The notes under the pieces: model-generated | What the model saw: only the letters and a program-made list of their open reading frames with translations | What the model was told of the DNA's origin: nothing | Database searches by the model: none | Program-made: the position numbers and the translations under genes | Part shown: in pieces, positions 31,439-38,831 of the stretch | How positions within the stretch are numbered: the first letter of the stretch is position 1 | Layout: every line of letters begins with the position of its first letter | NCBI GenBank assembly: GCA_028279625.1 | Contig: JANQNM010000029.1 | Location: forward strand, 1-39,838 | Source of the DNA: Candidatus Nitrosopumilus sp. | GTDB lineage: Archaea; Thermoproteota; Nitrososphaeria; Nitrososphaerales; Nitrosopumilaceae | Direction: 5' to 3' | DNA length: 39,838 nucleotides

Positions 31439-31570
31439 ACTTCGAGTATCATAAAATAGAATAAAACAAAATCACATGGATTTTTTGTAACAAACAAAAA
31501 ATTTGTAATCTATATAGTGAATAAGTAAAAAAATAACTTCAATCATAAGAAAAGGGTTTTAAAATTAGTT

Positions 31571-32035
31571 TTAATGCGACACAAGAACAGGACACGGAGC
31601 ATTTTCTATAATAGCCCTACTAACACTACCAAGAATTTTGAGTTTTTTTATTCCTCCTAACCCTTGACTGCCTATAGATATAAGATCAATCTTACTATTT
31701 TTTGCAAATTTTAAGATCTCTTTTTTTGGTATTCCTACAATAACATATTGTGAAATTTTTACATCTTTTTTTCTAATGTCCATACAAATTCTTTCTAACA
31801 TCGTTTCTGTTTGATCAATAATTTTGAATGAATAATTTTCATTGCTACTCTTTGTTCCTCTCAAATATCCTGAATACAAGGAAGGATACTCTTTAAACAC
31901 GGATTCATTGACAATATTCAAGAGAAAAATTATAGAATTGAATCCTTTTGCAATCATAATAGCTTCATCTAATGCTTTTTTTGAATAAGTAGAACCATCA
32001 TAGGGTACTAAAATTCTCCTATATTTTGTAGCCAT
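31571..32035 (-). CDS. Universal stress protein, UspA family
   Basis: The 154-aa protein is a complete Usp domain. It begins RRILVPYDGSTYSKKALDEAI and ends with the ATP-binding signature GSQGLGGIKKLKILGSVSRAIIENAPCPVLV, which matches G-x2-G-x9-G-S/T. The strand VGIPKKEILKFAKNSKIDLISIGS precedes it. Usp proteins bind ATP or AMP and modulate stress responses; the partner is unknown. It appears to be monocistronic, with about 130 bases of non-coding sequence downstream. Length is typical. Confidence 0.92.
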   Translation of the reverse strand: MATKYRRILVPYDGSTYSKKALDEAIMIAKGFNSIIFLLNIVNESVFKEYPSLYSGYLRGTKSSNENYSFKIIDQTETMLERICMDIRKKDVKISQYVIVGIPKKEILKFAKNSKIDLISIGSQGLGGIKKLKILGSVSRAIIENAPCPVLVSH

Positions 32036-32085
32036 ATTTTTTTAAAAAAACTGAAAATTAAATTTCTGATCTATAGATCTTACCT

Positions 32086-32196
32086 ATGTCTACTGATTTT
32101 AATAAAAATCGTCACAACTTTGTAGAATTTTTACACAAAAAACATTTCATTGTATTAGTTATTGCCATAATTTATCTTGGAATTTCAATCTCATAA
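32086..32196 (+). CDS. 36-aa single-span membrane micropeptide
   Basis: The frame from ATG 32086 to TAA 32196 has a polar, His/Lys-rich N-terminal half (MSTDFNKNRHNFVEFLHKKH) followed by a hydrophobic helix (FIVLVIAIIYLGISIS) and stop. This is the layout of a small tail-anchored or respiratory-complex-type subunit. It is divergent from uspA, about 50 bases away. A dispersed stem-loop element starts 15 bases after its stop. Coding status is plausible but rests on composition only. Confidence 0.45.
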   Translation: MSTDFNKNRHNFVEFLHKKHFIVLVIAIIYLGISIS

Positions 32197-32210
32197 GAGA
32201 TTCTATGTTT

Positions 32211-32252
32211 TTGGCTCACAGACCAACATTCGTTTTTTGGGATTTGGTTTTG
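32211..32252. repeat. Dispersed stem-loop element, copy 4 (degenerate)
   Basis: It opens with TTGGCTCACAGACCAA, identical to copy 2. The arms are shortened to ACCAA (32222-32226) and TTGGT (32244-32248), with a 17-base loop containing CGTTTT. It lies in the leader-side gap of the GAPDH gene, about 75 bases before its ATG. Confidence 0.5.
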
Positions 32253-32294
32253 AATTGACCTCAAAAAATAAAAGGTGTTTTTCGCCTAGCCAAT

Positions 32295-32302
32295 CTAAAT
32301 AA
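32295..32302 (+). promoter_or_regulatory. Putative TATA box of the GAPDH gene
   Basis: CTAAATAA is centred about 26 bases before the ATG at 32325, the spacing of a leaderless archaeal promoter. Confidence 0.5.
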
Positions 32303-32324
32303 ATGGGTCAATCATAGTGGATTT

Positions 32325-33377
32325 ATGAAGAAGATCTTTGTCAACGGATATGGTTCTATTGGCAGCAGAATCACTTCATTTCTTAAAGATGATCCAGAAA
32401 TTCAAGTAATTGGAGTTGGAAAATATTCTCCTGATGAAAAAGTTGAGATAGCAAATTCAAGAGGTCTTGACGTTTATGTTCCAGAAAGAAAAATTAATGA
32501 TTTTTCTGATTATAAGATTGCAGGAAGTATAGAATCTGCACTTGATGATTGTGATCTTGTAATTGATTGTGCTCCTGGTGGTCACGGATTTAAGAATAAA
32601 AAAAATCTCTATGAACCAAAAAACATACCTGCAATTTATCAGGGAGGTGAATCTACCATGGGTTCTGAAGCAGTATCTGATTTATTATTCAATTCAAGAG
32701 CAAACTATGATCTTGCATTAGGAAAACAACATGTTATGCAAGGCAGCTGTAATGTGACGGGCATGGGTAGAATCTTGGAGCCATTAAAGGACAAATTTGG
32801 AGATAGACTAATCCGATTTGATGTGACCCTAGTACGAAGATGGGCAGATATTGAACAAACCGACAAAAAACTTTCCGATACAATTGAAATGACTGAAAAA
32901 CCTCATCATGGCGATGATGTTAAAACATATTTTGGAAAAGATGCTCCCTTGTTTGTCAGAGCAATCAAAGTTCCTACAAGACAAATGCACTTACACATTA
33001 TGGATATTCGATTCAAAGACACTGCCCCAAAACCTTCTGAAATACATGAAATTTTTACAGATGAATTTGGTGTTGCTACGTTATGGTCTGCAAAAGGTAC
33101 CAAAGATGTAAGAGATTATGCCCAAAACATGGGATTCAATTTTACTGATACCAATATGATTCACATTCATGCCAACATGACAACATCTATTGGAGATACT
33201 GTCCAAATGATGTATTCCGATGATCAAACCGGAATTGTCATACCTGAAAATCATATGCTTTTACAAGCAATGTTATTTGAAAAATCATATGCAGAATCGT
33301 TTGCTCATACAGAATCAATATTTCACATGAAAGAAAAGAAGCAAAAATTACAAGAACATTTTGCTAAAAAAGATTAA
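32325..33377 (+). CDS. gap: Type II (archaeal) glyceraldehyde-3-phosphate dehydrogenase
   Basis: The 350-aa protein is an archaeal-type GAPDH, which interconverts glyceraldehyde-3-phosphate and 1,3-bisphosphoglycerate, most likely for gluconeogenesis in an autotroph. The Rossmann start VNGYGSIGSRI is followed by LVIDCAPGGHGFKNKK. The catalytic Cys142 lies in MQGSCNVTGMGRIL, the counterpart of SCNTT in other members. Later HLHIMDIRF and MIHIHANMTTSIGDT carry the conserved His. Length fits the family. The start codon is supported by a TATA-like box 26 bases upstream. The 3' end overlaps the convergent CBS-domain gene by four bases. Confidence 0.92.
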   Translation: MKKIFVNGYGSIGSRITSFLKDDPEIQVIGVGKYSPDEKVEIANSRGLDVYVPERKINDFSDYKIAGSIESALDDCDLVIDCAPGGHGFKNKKNLYEPKNIPAIYQGGESTMGSEAVSDLLFNSRANYDLALGKQHVMQGSCNVTGMGRILEPLKDKFGDRLIRFDVTLVRRWADIEQTDKKLSDTIEMTEKPHHGDDVKTYFGKDAPLFVRAIKVPTRQMHLHIMDIRFKDTAPKPSEIHEIFTDEFGVATLWSAKGTKDVRDYAQNMGFNFTDTNMIHIHANMTTSIGDTVQMMYSDDQTGIVIPENHMLLQAMLFEKSYAESFAHTESIFHMKEKKQKLQEHFAKKD

Positions 33378-34627
33378 GTACGTATTCGTTCAATTCTGAT
33401 TTTTTTAGGAATATTTTTTGAAACTTTTTCTACAATTATTCTTAGATCCTCAACTTCGATTTTATCTCCTTCTTGAGGAATATCTTGAAGTCTTTCGTGA
33501 AGTAATCCATTTAGTGAGGCATAATCATCTCCTTCAGGAATTTTTGATTTGAAAAATTCGTTTACTGTGTCTATATCTATGTCGCCGTTTGTTACAATTG
33601 TATCTTGATCAATTTTTTCATATTCTGTAGGTCTAGTGAGGTCAGTTTCATCCTCAATTTCTCCTACAATCTCTTCAAGTAAATCTTCCAAAGTTACCAG
33701 ACCTTCAACACCCCCATGTTCATCTACAACAATTGCCATGTGTGTTTTTCTTCCTTTCATTTCTTTTAACAATGAACTTACCATTTTCTCTTGTGATGCA
33801 AACACTGGTTTTCTAGCTATTTGCTCTAAGGTTGTCATTTTGTTTTCTTTTTCAAGTTCTTTTAGAACGTCTCTTGCATGGATAAATCCTACAATATCAT
33901 CACCAGTATCTCCATAAATTGGAATTCTAGAATGTCCACTCTGGTTAATTTGTGGAAGAGCTTCAAAAAGCATCATTTTGGAATTTAATGTAAACATCTT
34001 TGTTCTAGGGGTCATGACAGAACGAATCACTGTGTCGTCAAATTTTAAAGCGCCATGAACTAATTCCATTTCTTCTTTCTCAATGGCTTTTTCTTCTAAG
34101 CCTTGATCAATAACTCCTTTGATTTCTTCTTCAGTAATCGGTGGAGGAGTATGACTGCTACCTGTCATTTTCACTACTCCTTTTGTAACTATTTCAAAGA
34201 ATTTTACAACTGGATAGAATACATAACTGAATCCTAGTAAAACTGGAGCAAATCTTAATGCAATTTTGGTTGAATTTGCATTACAGTATGTTTTTGGAGT
34301 AATTTCACCAAAAATTAGAATCAAAAAGGTCATCACACCTACTGCAATTCCTAATCCTTCATCTCCAAATAGTCGGATTGCAACACTAGTGGCTAGTGCA
34401 GATGCCCCTACATTTACAAGATTATTTCCAAGATTTACACTTGACATCATCCAACTAGGATTTGTCTTTAGTTTGTGTAGTGCCTTTGAGCCTTTTTTTC
34501 CTTCATTAAGTAATTGAACTACTTTGGATTTCCTTACTCCCACCAAGGCTACTTCTAATCCACTAAAAAATCCTGAGAGCCCAATTAAAACAGCTAGCGC
34601 TGTAATTTCAACCCATAAATCTACCAT
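33374..34627 (-). CDS. CNNM/CorC-type membrane protein with CBS pair
   Basis: The 417-aa protein combines a DUF21/CNNM transmembrane domain (about residues 1-175; hydrophobic helices with FFSGLEVALVGVRKSKV and FGEITPKTYCN), a CBS pair (about 190-320; VMTPRTKMFTLN, HSRIPIYGDTGDDIVGFIHARDVL, THMAIVVDEHGGVEGLVTLEDLLEEIVGEIEDE) and a C-terminal CorC_HlyC domain (about 335-415; VTNGDIDIDTVNEFF, DYASLNGLLHERL). Members are implicated in magnesium or cobalt transport or efflux, with CBS domains sensing adenine nucleotides. Old names such as hemolysin reflect a historical label only. A GGAGG motif about six bases before ATG 34627 supports the start. It lies 152 bases downstream of threonine synthase and may or may not be co-transcribed. 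Confidence 0.9.
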   Translation of the reverse strand: MVDLWVEITALAVLIGLSGFFSGLEVALVGVRKSKVVQLLNEGKKGSKALHKLKTNPSWMMSSVNLGNNLVNVGASALATSVAIRLFGDEGLGIAVGVMTFLILIFGEITPKTYCNANSTKIALRFAPVLLGFSYVFYPVVKFFEIVTKGVVKMTGSSHTPPPITEEEIKGVIDQGLEEKAIEKEEMELVHGALKFDDTVIRSVMTPRTKMFTLNSKMMLFEALPQINQSGHSRIPIYGDTGDDIVGFIHARDVLKELEKENKMTTLEQIARKPVFASQEKMVSSLLKEMKGRKTHMAIVVDEHGGVEGLVTLEDLLEEIVGEIEDETDLTRPTEYEKIDQDTIVTNGDIDIDTVNEFFKSKIPEGDDYASLNGLLHERLQDIPQEGDKIEVEDLRIIVEKVSKNIPKKIRIERIRT

Positions 34628-34779
34628 GATATCCTCCAGAAAATTTTAGAACAACTACATCGGTTATCCATTTAGTTTTTTAGCACCATCTCTTGGTTAT
34701 TCGTAATTTCACAAAACTTGGATTTAACTCTTAATATGTCAAAAACACTTCCTTGTTATTTTGAGGCTAAAAAATGAGG

Positions 34780-36117
34780 CTAATTTTTTGGAGGAATTGC
34801 AAATCTATTTTGTGGGTTTTGGTGATAATCCACTGGAAGCATGGCATCTTTTTGCCTACCAGTTAGTATTCCTACAACAACATCATCTTTTTTGATTATT
34901 CCTTCATTGATCAATTTTTTAATTCCTACAACGGATGCGCCTGAAGCCATTTCACAATCAAATCCATTTAGACCTACTACAGACATTCCGTCAAGCATTT
35001 CTGAATCTGAAACAGTTGTTGATACACCATTTGTAAATTCTAATGCTCTTAATGCTTTGAAAATATTTGCAGGTCTTCCAATTTGAATTGCAGTTGCTTT
35101 TGTTTTTGGACGAATTCCTTGATTGTCTAAATGATCATAATATCTTGTAATCAATTCAGCATTTGGTTTTCCTTTATTCCATCGTAATTCTTCACCTTCA
35201 AACTTTCCATTATACAAATCCGATAATGTACTAGCACCTTCTGAATTAATTACAGCAATTCTTGGAATTTTTTTAATCCATCCCCATTCGTACAATTCCA
35301 TCAAAGCTTTTCCACAACTTGATGTATTTCCTAAAGCTCCTCCCGGATAAACAATCCAATCCGGCACCTCCCATTCAAGATATTCTAATGCTCTGAAAGG
35401 AATTGTTTTTTGTCCTTCTATTCTAAATGGATTTACAGAGTTTACCGTGTAGCCATTGTGATTCTTCGCATCGTCTAATGATTGCTTTAAAGCATCATCA
35501 AAGTTTCCGTCTACTTCAACAATTTGTGCTCCAAATTGGTATGCTTGACTGAGTTTTCCAGGTGCAATTTGGCCAGCAGGGATATACACATCACAATTAA
35601 TTCCCTCATTTGCAGCAAACATACCTGCTGAAGCAGATGTATTTCCAGTTGATGCACAAACAATCTTTGTAGCTCCTACCATTTTTGCATGAGTTACAGC
35701 AGTTGTCATTCCATTATCTTTGAATGAACCACTTGGATTGTATCCTTCAGGTTGCAGCCATAAATTATCATTTGAAATTCCAATAAATTCTGCAGCCTTT
35801 GACATATGATATGGTTTTGATTGTCTTCCTTCTGCCCCATCAAGAGATACAAGGTACTTTGAACACTCTTCAAGATTTTCTGTATCAATCTGACAAAAAT
35901 TAAGTAACTCTCTAAATCTCCATACGCCACTTTCATTGAAAATACTTCCTTGCGGATTTCTTCTCTGAGAAAATACTTCTTTGAGTTTATCGGATGGTCT
36001 ATTTTTGTACTTTACATCTAACATGTGGCCTTTCTCAGATAGAACGTCTGTGTTTTCTATAGAGTACTCTAAATCAGAATCTGGAAAAATAGATTTGAGA
36101 TAAGCATCTCCCTGCAT
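34780..36117 (-). CDS. thrC: Threonine synthase
   Basis: The 445-aa fold-type II PLP enzyme converts O-phosphohomoserine to threonine. The PLP lysine is Lys133 in GYNPSGSFKDNGMTTA. The phosphate loop region reads CASTGNTSASAGMFAANEG, and VYPGGALGNTSSCGKALMEL follows. The C-terminal part has GFDCEMASGASVVGIKKL, as in threonine synthases, not serine dehydratase or cysteine synthase. The N-terminal region of about 100 residues includes the domain found in archaeal and plant-like forms. A TATA-like TTTAAATT about 28 bases before ATG 36117 indicates a leaderless transcript. No other threonine-pathway gene is adjacent. Confidence 0.93.
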   Translation of the reverse strand: MQGDAYLKSIFPDSDLEYSIENTDVLSEKGHMLDVKYKNRPSDKLKEVFSQRRNPQGSIFNESGVWRFRELLNFCQIDTENLEECSKYLVSLDGAEGRQSKPYHMSKAAEFIGISNDNLWLQPEGYNPSGSFKDNGMTTAVTHAKMVGATKIVCASTGNTSASAGMFAANEGINCDVYIPAGQIAPGKLSQAYQFGAQIVEVDGNFDDALKQSLDDAKNHNGYTVNSVNPFRIEGQKTIPFRALEYLEWEVPDWIVYPGGALGNTSSCGKALMELYEWGWIKKIPRIAVINSEGASTLSDLYNGKFEGEELRWNKGKPNAELITRYYDHLDNQGIRPKTKATAIQIGRPANIFKALRALEFTNGVSTTVSDSEMLDGMSVVGLNGFDCEMASGASVVGIKKLINEGIIKKDDVVVGILTGRQKDAMLPVDYHQNPQNRFAIPPKN

Positions 36118-36140
36118 TGAATTTACAAATTATTGGTGAT

Positions 36141-36148
36141 AATTTAAA
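36141..36148 (-). promoter_or_regulatory. Putative TATA box of thrC
   Basis: TTTAAATT on the minus strand is centred about 28 bases before the thrC ATG, consistent with leaderless transcription. Confidence 0.45.
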
Positions 36149-36221
36149 CCACATGCGAAAATTTCATTCATGTTAAGCTATTTTTCCTAAACTTTAGATT
36201 GGATGGTTCACAAAAAATATT

Positions 36222-36596
36222 GTGGTAACATACACAGAATATCTAAAAAATATCTTAAATCAGGTTCTTGATTCATATAATAATTTACAAGAGATTCAAG
36301 ATAAACCTGGAGATCTAGATAACATCAAGAAGGAGTTATTGAAAATTAACGGATTTCTAAAAGTTATTGTAAATAAAGTAAATGTTGAAAAGATCCCTCC
36401 ATCTGATTTCAAACCACTTAAATCTAAATTTCAACACTATCTGCAAAATTATTATTTCGAACAAGAAATTGAAACATTGGGCCCACTATATTCTACAGAT
36501 CCTCACAGAATAAAGAATATGAGACTAAAAATTTTAGAAGCACTTGAATCAAAAAGAATGATGGAAAGCACTAAGGAGATTATTGAAAAACTATGA
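36222..36596 (+). CDS. Hypothetical helical protein, 124 aa
   Basis: The protein is soluble and almost wholly helical, with heptad-like patterns (YLKNILNQVLDSYNNLQEIQ, IKKELLKINGFLKVIVNKV and a C-terminal LKILEALESKRMMESTKEIIEKL). There is no catalytic or metal motif. The start is GTG 36222; no in-frame ATG lies upstream near it. Its stop codon overlaps the ATG of the next mini-gene (ATGA), which implies coupled translation with a 32-aa Cys-rich peptide. Family unknown. Confidence 0.6.
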   Translation: MVTYTEYLKNILNQVLDSYNNLQEIQDKPGDLDNIKKELLKINGFLKVIVNKVNVEKIPPSDFKPLKSKFQHYLQNYYFEQEIETLGPLYSTDPHRIKNMRLKILEALESKRMMESTKEIIEKL

Positions 36597-36691
36597 CTGA
36601 AAAATGTATTCTATGTGGATGCAAAGATCATAAATTATTTGGATGCCATAACCATCTGGCAAAAAAATGCAGTTGTTTTAATGAGAAATAG
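36593..36691 (+). CDS. 32-aa Cys/His-rich mini-protein
   Basis: From ATG 36593 to TAG 36691 the frame reads MTEKCILCGCKDHKLFGCHN, then HLAKKCSCFNEK. It has six Cys and three His in 32 residues, arranged as CILCGC, GCHNH and CSC, so it almost certainly binds zinc or another metal if it is made. The ATGA overlap with the preceding gene strongly suggests that it is translated. No known family is recognised. Confidence 0.6.
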   Translation: MTEKCILCGCKDHKLFGCHNHLAKKCSCFNEK

Positions 36692-36884
36692 ATTAATCGA
36701 ATATTTGTTTAGGGCCTGAACTTATGTGGATAATCAAACGATATTTACATTCATTATCGATACATTCTCAAGAATAATGGTGTCCACAAATTCCACATTC
36801 GCCACCTCTCTTTATACTCTAAGTTATCATACATAGATTATGATGTACCTACATAATTTTTTATGAGTTTATGTGAAGATGGAC

Positions 36885-37202
36885 TTATTTTTTAGATTTT
36901 GATTTTTTAGCAGGTTTTCCTTTTTCTTCTAATTCTTTTTCAATCTCTTCTGCTTTATTCTCCACTGCTTTGATGATCTCTTGAATCAATCCATCAAGAT
37001 CACTGTCGTCTGCCTCAGGTTCAACTGTGCTTGCAATCTCGTTAATGGTATTTGATATTTCAGCACTTACATCTTCAAAACTTTCAGGATCTTCATATGC
37101 TGCATTATAGAGGTTTTTGAGGTTGTTAACATGTCCAATTACTTGTTCGGTTAGAACGATGCGATAATCTGTTCCATTAACTTCAATTTCTTTTGAACTC
37201 AT
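36885..37202 (-). CDS. Hypothetical acidic protein with basic tail, 105 aa
   Basis: The 105-residue protein starts with a small strand-like part (EIEVNGTDYRIVLTEQ). Helical and acidic sequence follows (DPESFEDVSAEISNTINEIASTVEPEADDSDLDGLIQEIIKAVENKAEEIEKELEEKG), and it ends with a lysine/serine tail (KPAKKSKSKK). The acidic helix with a basic tail suggests a protein- or nucleic-acid-associated role, but nothing specific. It is 72 bases downstream of the 251-aa acidic protein on the same strand and may be in one transcript with it. Confidence 0.6.
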   Translation of the reverse strand: MSSKEIEVNGTDYRIVLTEQVIGHVNNLKNLYNAAYEDPESFEDVSAEISNTINEIASTVEPEADDSDLDGLIQEIIKAVENKAEEIEKELEEKGKPAKKSKSKK

Positions 37203-37274
37203 ACTGGATTTTCATTTTCTTTTGTTTATAATGTTTTTCAGAGAAAATTTGCATCGATTATGTGCATTCAATTC

Positions 37275-38030
37275 TTAAAATACAATATAATCTAGTGCAG
37301 ATGCATCACTGATCAACCTAGTGTGTTTAGAACCCACTACATACCCATTCTTGATATCAGTAGCAGGAATCCATCTATTAGTTGACGTATAATGTCTTTT
37401 TTCTGCTAATTCTCTTTCTATAGCTTCTATGTCAAACTCTGCTTCTTCTACTTCTTGTGTAGATAGATGTTTTATTGTCACTAAAATTTTTGTAACTTTA
37501 ACTCTATCTCCAAATTTCCATTTTACAGGTGGAATTTCATCAGACACTTCTAATACCTTGATCTTCATTTGTTTATTTCCAAATGCATCATGACTAATCA
37601 GTGTCCTTTCGTCAGTAAATTCCTCAAAACTAATTCTTGAATTAACCTCTGCATCAGATACTGACTCTAATAATGCAGCTGAGTTTACTTCTGGCAAATC
37701 AATTTTTTTCTCATAAGATGTTTCTGTGATTATTTCAGGCACTTCTGGTTCTGGTGTTGGTTCTACAACTGTTTCAGACTGTTTTTCAATAGAAGGTTCA
37801 TTAGAATTAAGGTCTGACATTTTTTCTTCCAATCTTCTTATTTCCTCATCAGCCTCTTCTTTGGAAATTGATTCAGTGGAATCTTCAGATATCACGTTAA
37901 CTGAAATTTCCGCATCTGTTTGATTTTTAATTTCTTGAATTCTTTTGGATTCTTTTTCCCATAATACTTGGGCTTCTTCATCCTTTGTTAATTCCGATTT
38001 AATTTCTGGTTCTGTGGAGTCTTCTGACAA
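37275..38030 (-). CDS. Hypothetical protein with acidic disordered N-terminus, 251 aa
   Basis: The N-terminal 120 or so residues are rich in Glu, Ser, Thr and Pro (for example PTPEPEVPEIITETS) and are probably disordered. The C-terminal 130 residues look folded, with a beta-rich part (MKIKVLEVSDEIPPVKWKFGDRVKVTKILVTIKHLST) and an ending NRWIPATDIKNGYVVGSKHTRLISDASALDYIVF. The WKFGDRVKVTKI piece is SH3/KOW-like in feel but too short to assign. Start codon TTG 38030. It ends near the acidic 105-aa gene and begins 46 bases after the Hjc-like gene, so the three could form one transcript. Confidence 0.6.
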   Translation of the reverse strand: MSEDSTEPEIKSELTKDEEAQVLWEKESKRIQEIKNQTDAEISVNVISEDSTESISKEEADEEIRRLEEKMSDLNSNEPSIEKQSETVVEPTPEPEVPEIITETSYEKKIDLPEVNSAALLESVSDAEVNSRISFEEFTDERTLISHDAFGNKQMKIKVLEVSDEIPPVKWKFGDRVKVTKILVTIKHLSTQEVEEAEFDIEAIERELAEKRHYTSTNRWIPATDIKNGYVVGSKHTRLISDASALDYIVF

Positions 38031-38076
38031 TAATTTTGATTCTCATTTATCCTTAAAAAACGATTTGAAAAATTAA

Positions 38077-38649
38077 CTAAATTTTGGCACTATGGGGCTG
38101 TTTTGTTTTAAATGGCATTTTGCATTCTTTTAGATTCAATTCTTTTCTTTTACCATTGACTTTTGCAAAAAAATCCCCCTCATAACTGCAAACACAATCA
38201 GTAATTTCAATAGATTCATCCCAAATTTTGTAAAATTCTCGCAATTCCCTACTCTCGTATTTTCCTAAACCTATCCTCTTTTTTGAAAGGAATTTGAAAG
38301 CAAGTAAAACATTTCTTTTTTTGTAAATATCAAATGTTTTGATCCATTCCAAACATCTCTCAATTTGATCTGCAGGAACTGCAAGGGAAGTACTCGTGCC
38401 TGATTTTGCCTCAATAGTAAACAAAGAACTTTCATCAGTATTTACAGCCAAAACATCAGGTAATGCAATACTTGGGGAACCTAATCGAAACGCTTTCCAG
38501 TTTTCACAAGTATTGAATCGTTTTACGATAGTATCTTCCCATTGATACCCTCTTTGCCTACGGGTTTTTGCTGCCTTTTGATTATTCTTGTTGACTATTT
38601 TCCTTGTTTTTAATTTTGTAATGGCTAAAGTCTTACTTCTCAATACCAT
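38077..38649 (-). CDS. Hjc-like PD-(D/E)xK nuclease (archaeal Holliday-junction resolvase family)
   Basis: The 190-aa protein has the order of catalytic residues seen in archaeal Hjc and related nucleases: RGYQWEDTIVKRF (Glu38), then FRLGSPSIALPDVLAV (Asp65), then LFTIEAKSGTSTSLAVPADQIERC (Glu80-x-Lys82 and Gln95). A basic N-terminus (SKTLAITKLKTRKIVNKNNQKAAKTRRQR) precedes this, and about 60 extra C-terminal residues follow the usual core. Typical Hjc is about 130-145 residues, so this is a longer variant. It could resolve four-way junctions or act as a related repair nuclease. The ATG at 38649 is preceded by a TATA-like ACTATATG about 22-26 bases upstream. Confidence 0.75.
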   Translation of the reverse strand: MVLRSKTLAITKLKTRKIVNKNNQKAAKTRRQRGYQWEDTIVKRFNTCENWKAFRLGSPSIALPDVLAVNTDESSLFTIEAKSGTSTSLAVPADQIERCLEWIKTFDIYKKRNVLLAFKFLSKKRIGLGKYESRELREFYKIWDESIEITDCVCSYEGDFFAKVNGKRKELNLKECKMPFKTKQPHSAKI

Positions 38650-38793
38650 ATCTGAGTCTGTTTACATATAGTAAGGTGGGTAATTACATAATAACTCAAC
38701 AAAAAGTCATGATTTTGTCATTTTGTGAGGTTTCTAGTGTCTAGATGTTCTTATTCTATAGACTTAGAATGATGATTTAGAATGAAAATCTGA

Positions 38794-38801
38794 TTTAAAT
38801 A
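38794..38801 (+). promoter_or_regulatory. Putative TATA box of the PhnD-like gene
   Basis: TTTAAATA lies about 34 bases before the ATG at 38832, giving a leader of roughly 8-10 bases. There is no Shine-Dalgarno motif. Confidence 0.45.
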
Positions 38802-38831
38802 ATTTAGCTAGACCTAATTTTTTCAATAATC

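Noticed and set aside
36768-36818. Minus-strand fragment reading GGECGICGHHYS
   Set aside because: It is a zinc-knuckle-like piece of 16 codons with an upstream stop and no start codon; it may be a gene remnant or chance.
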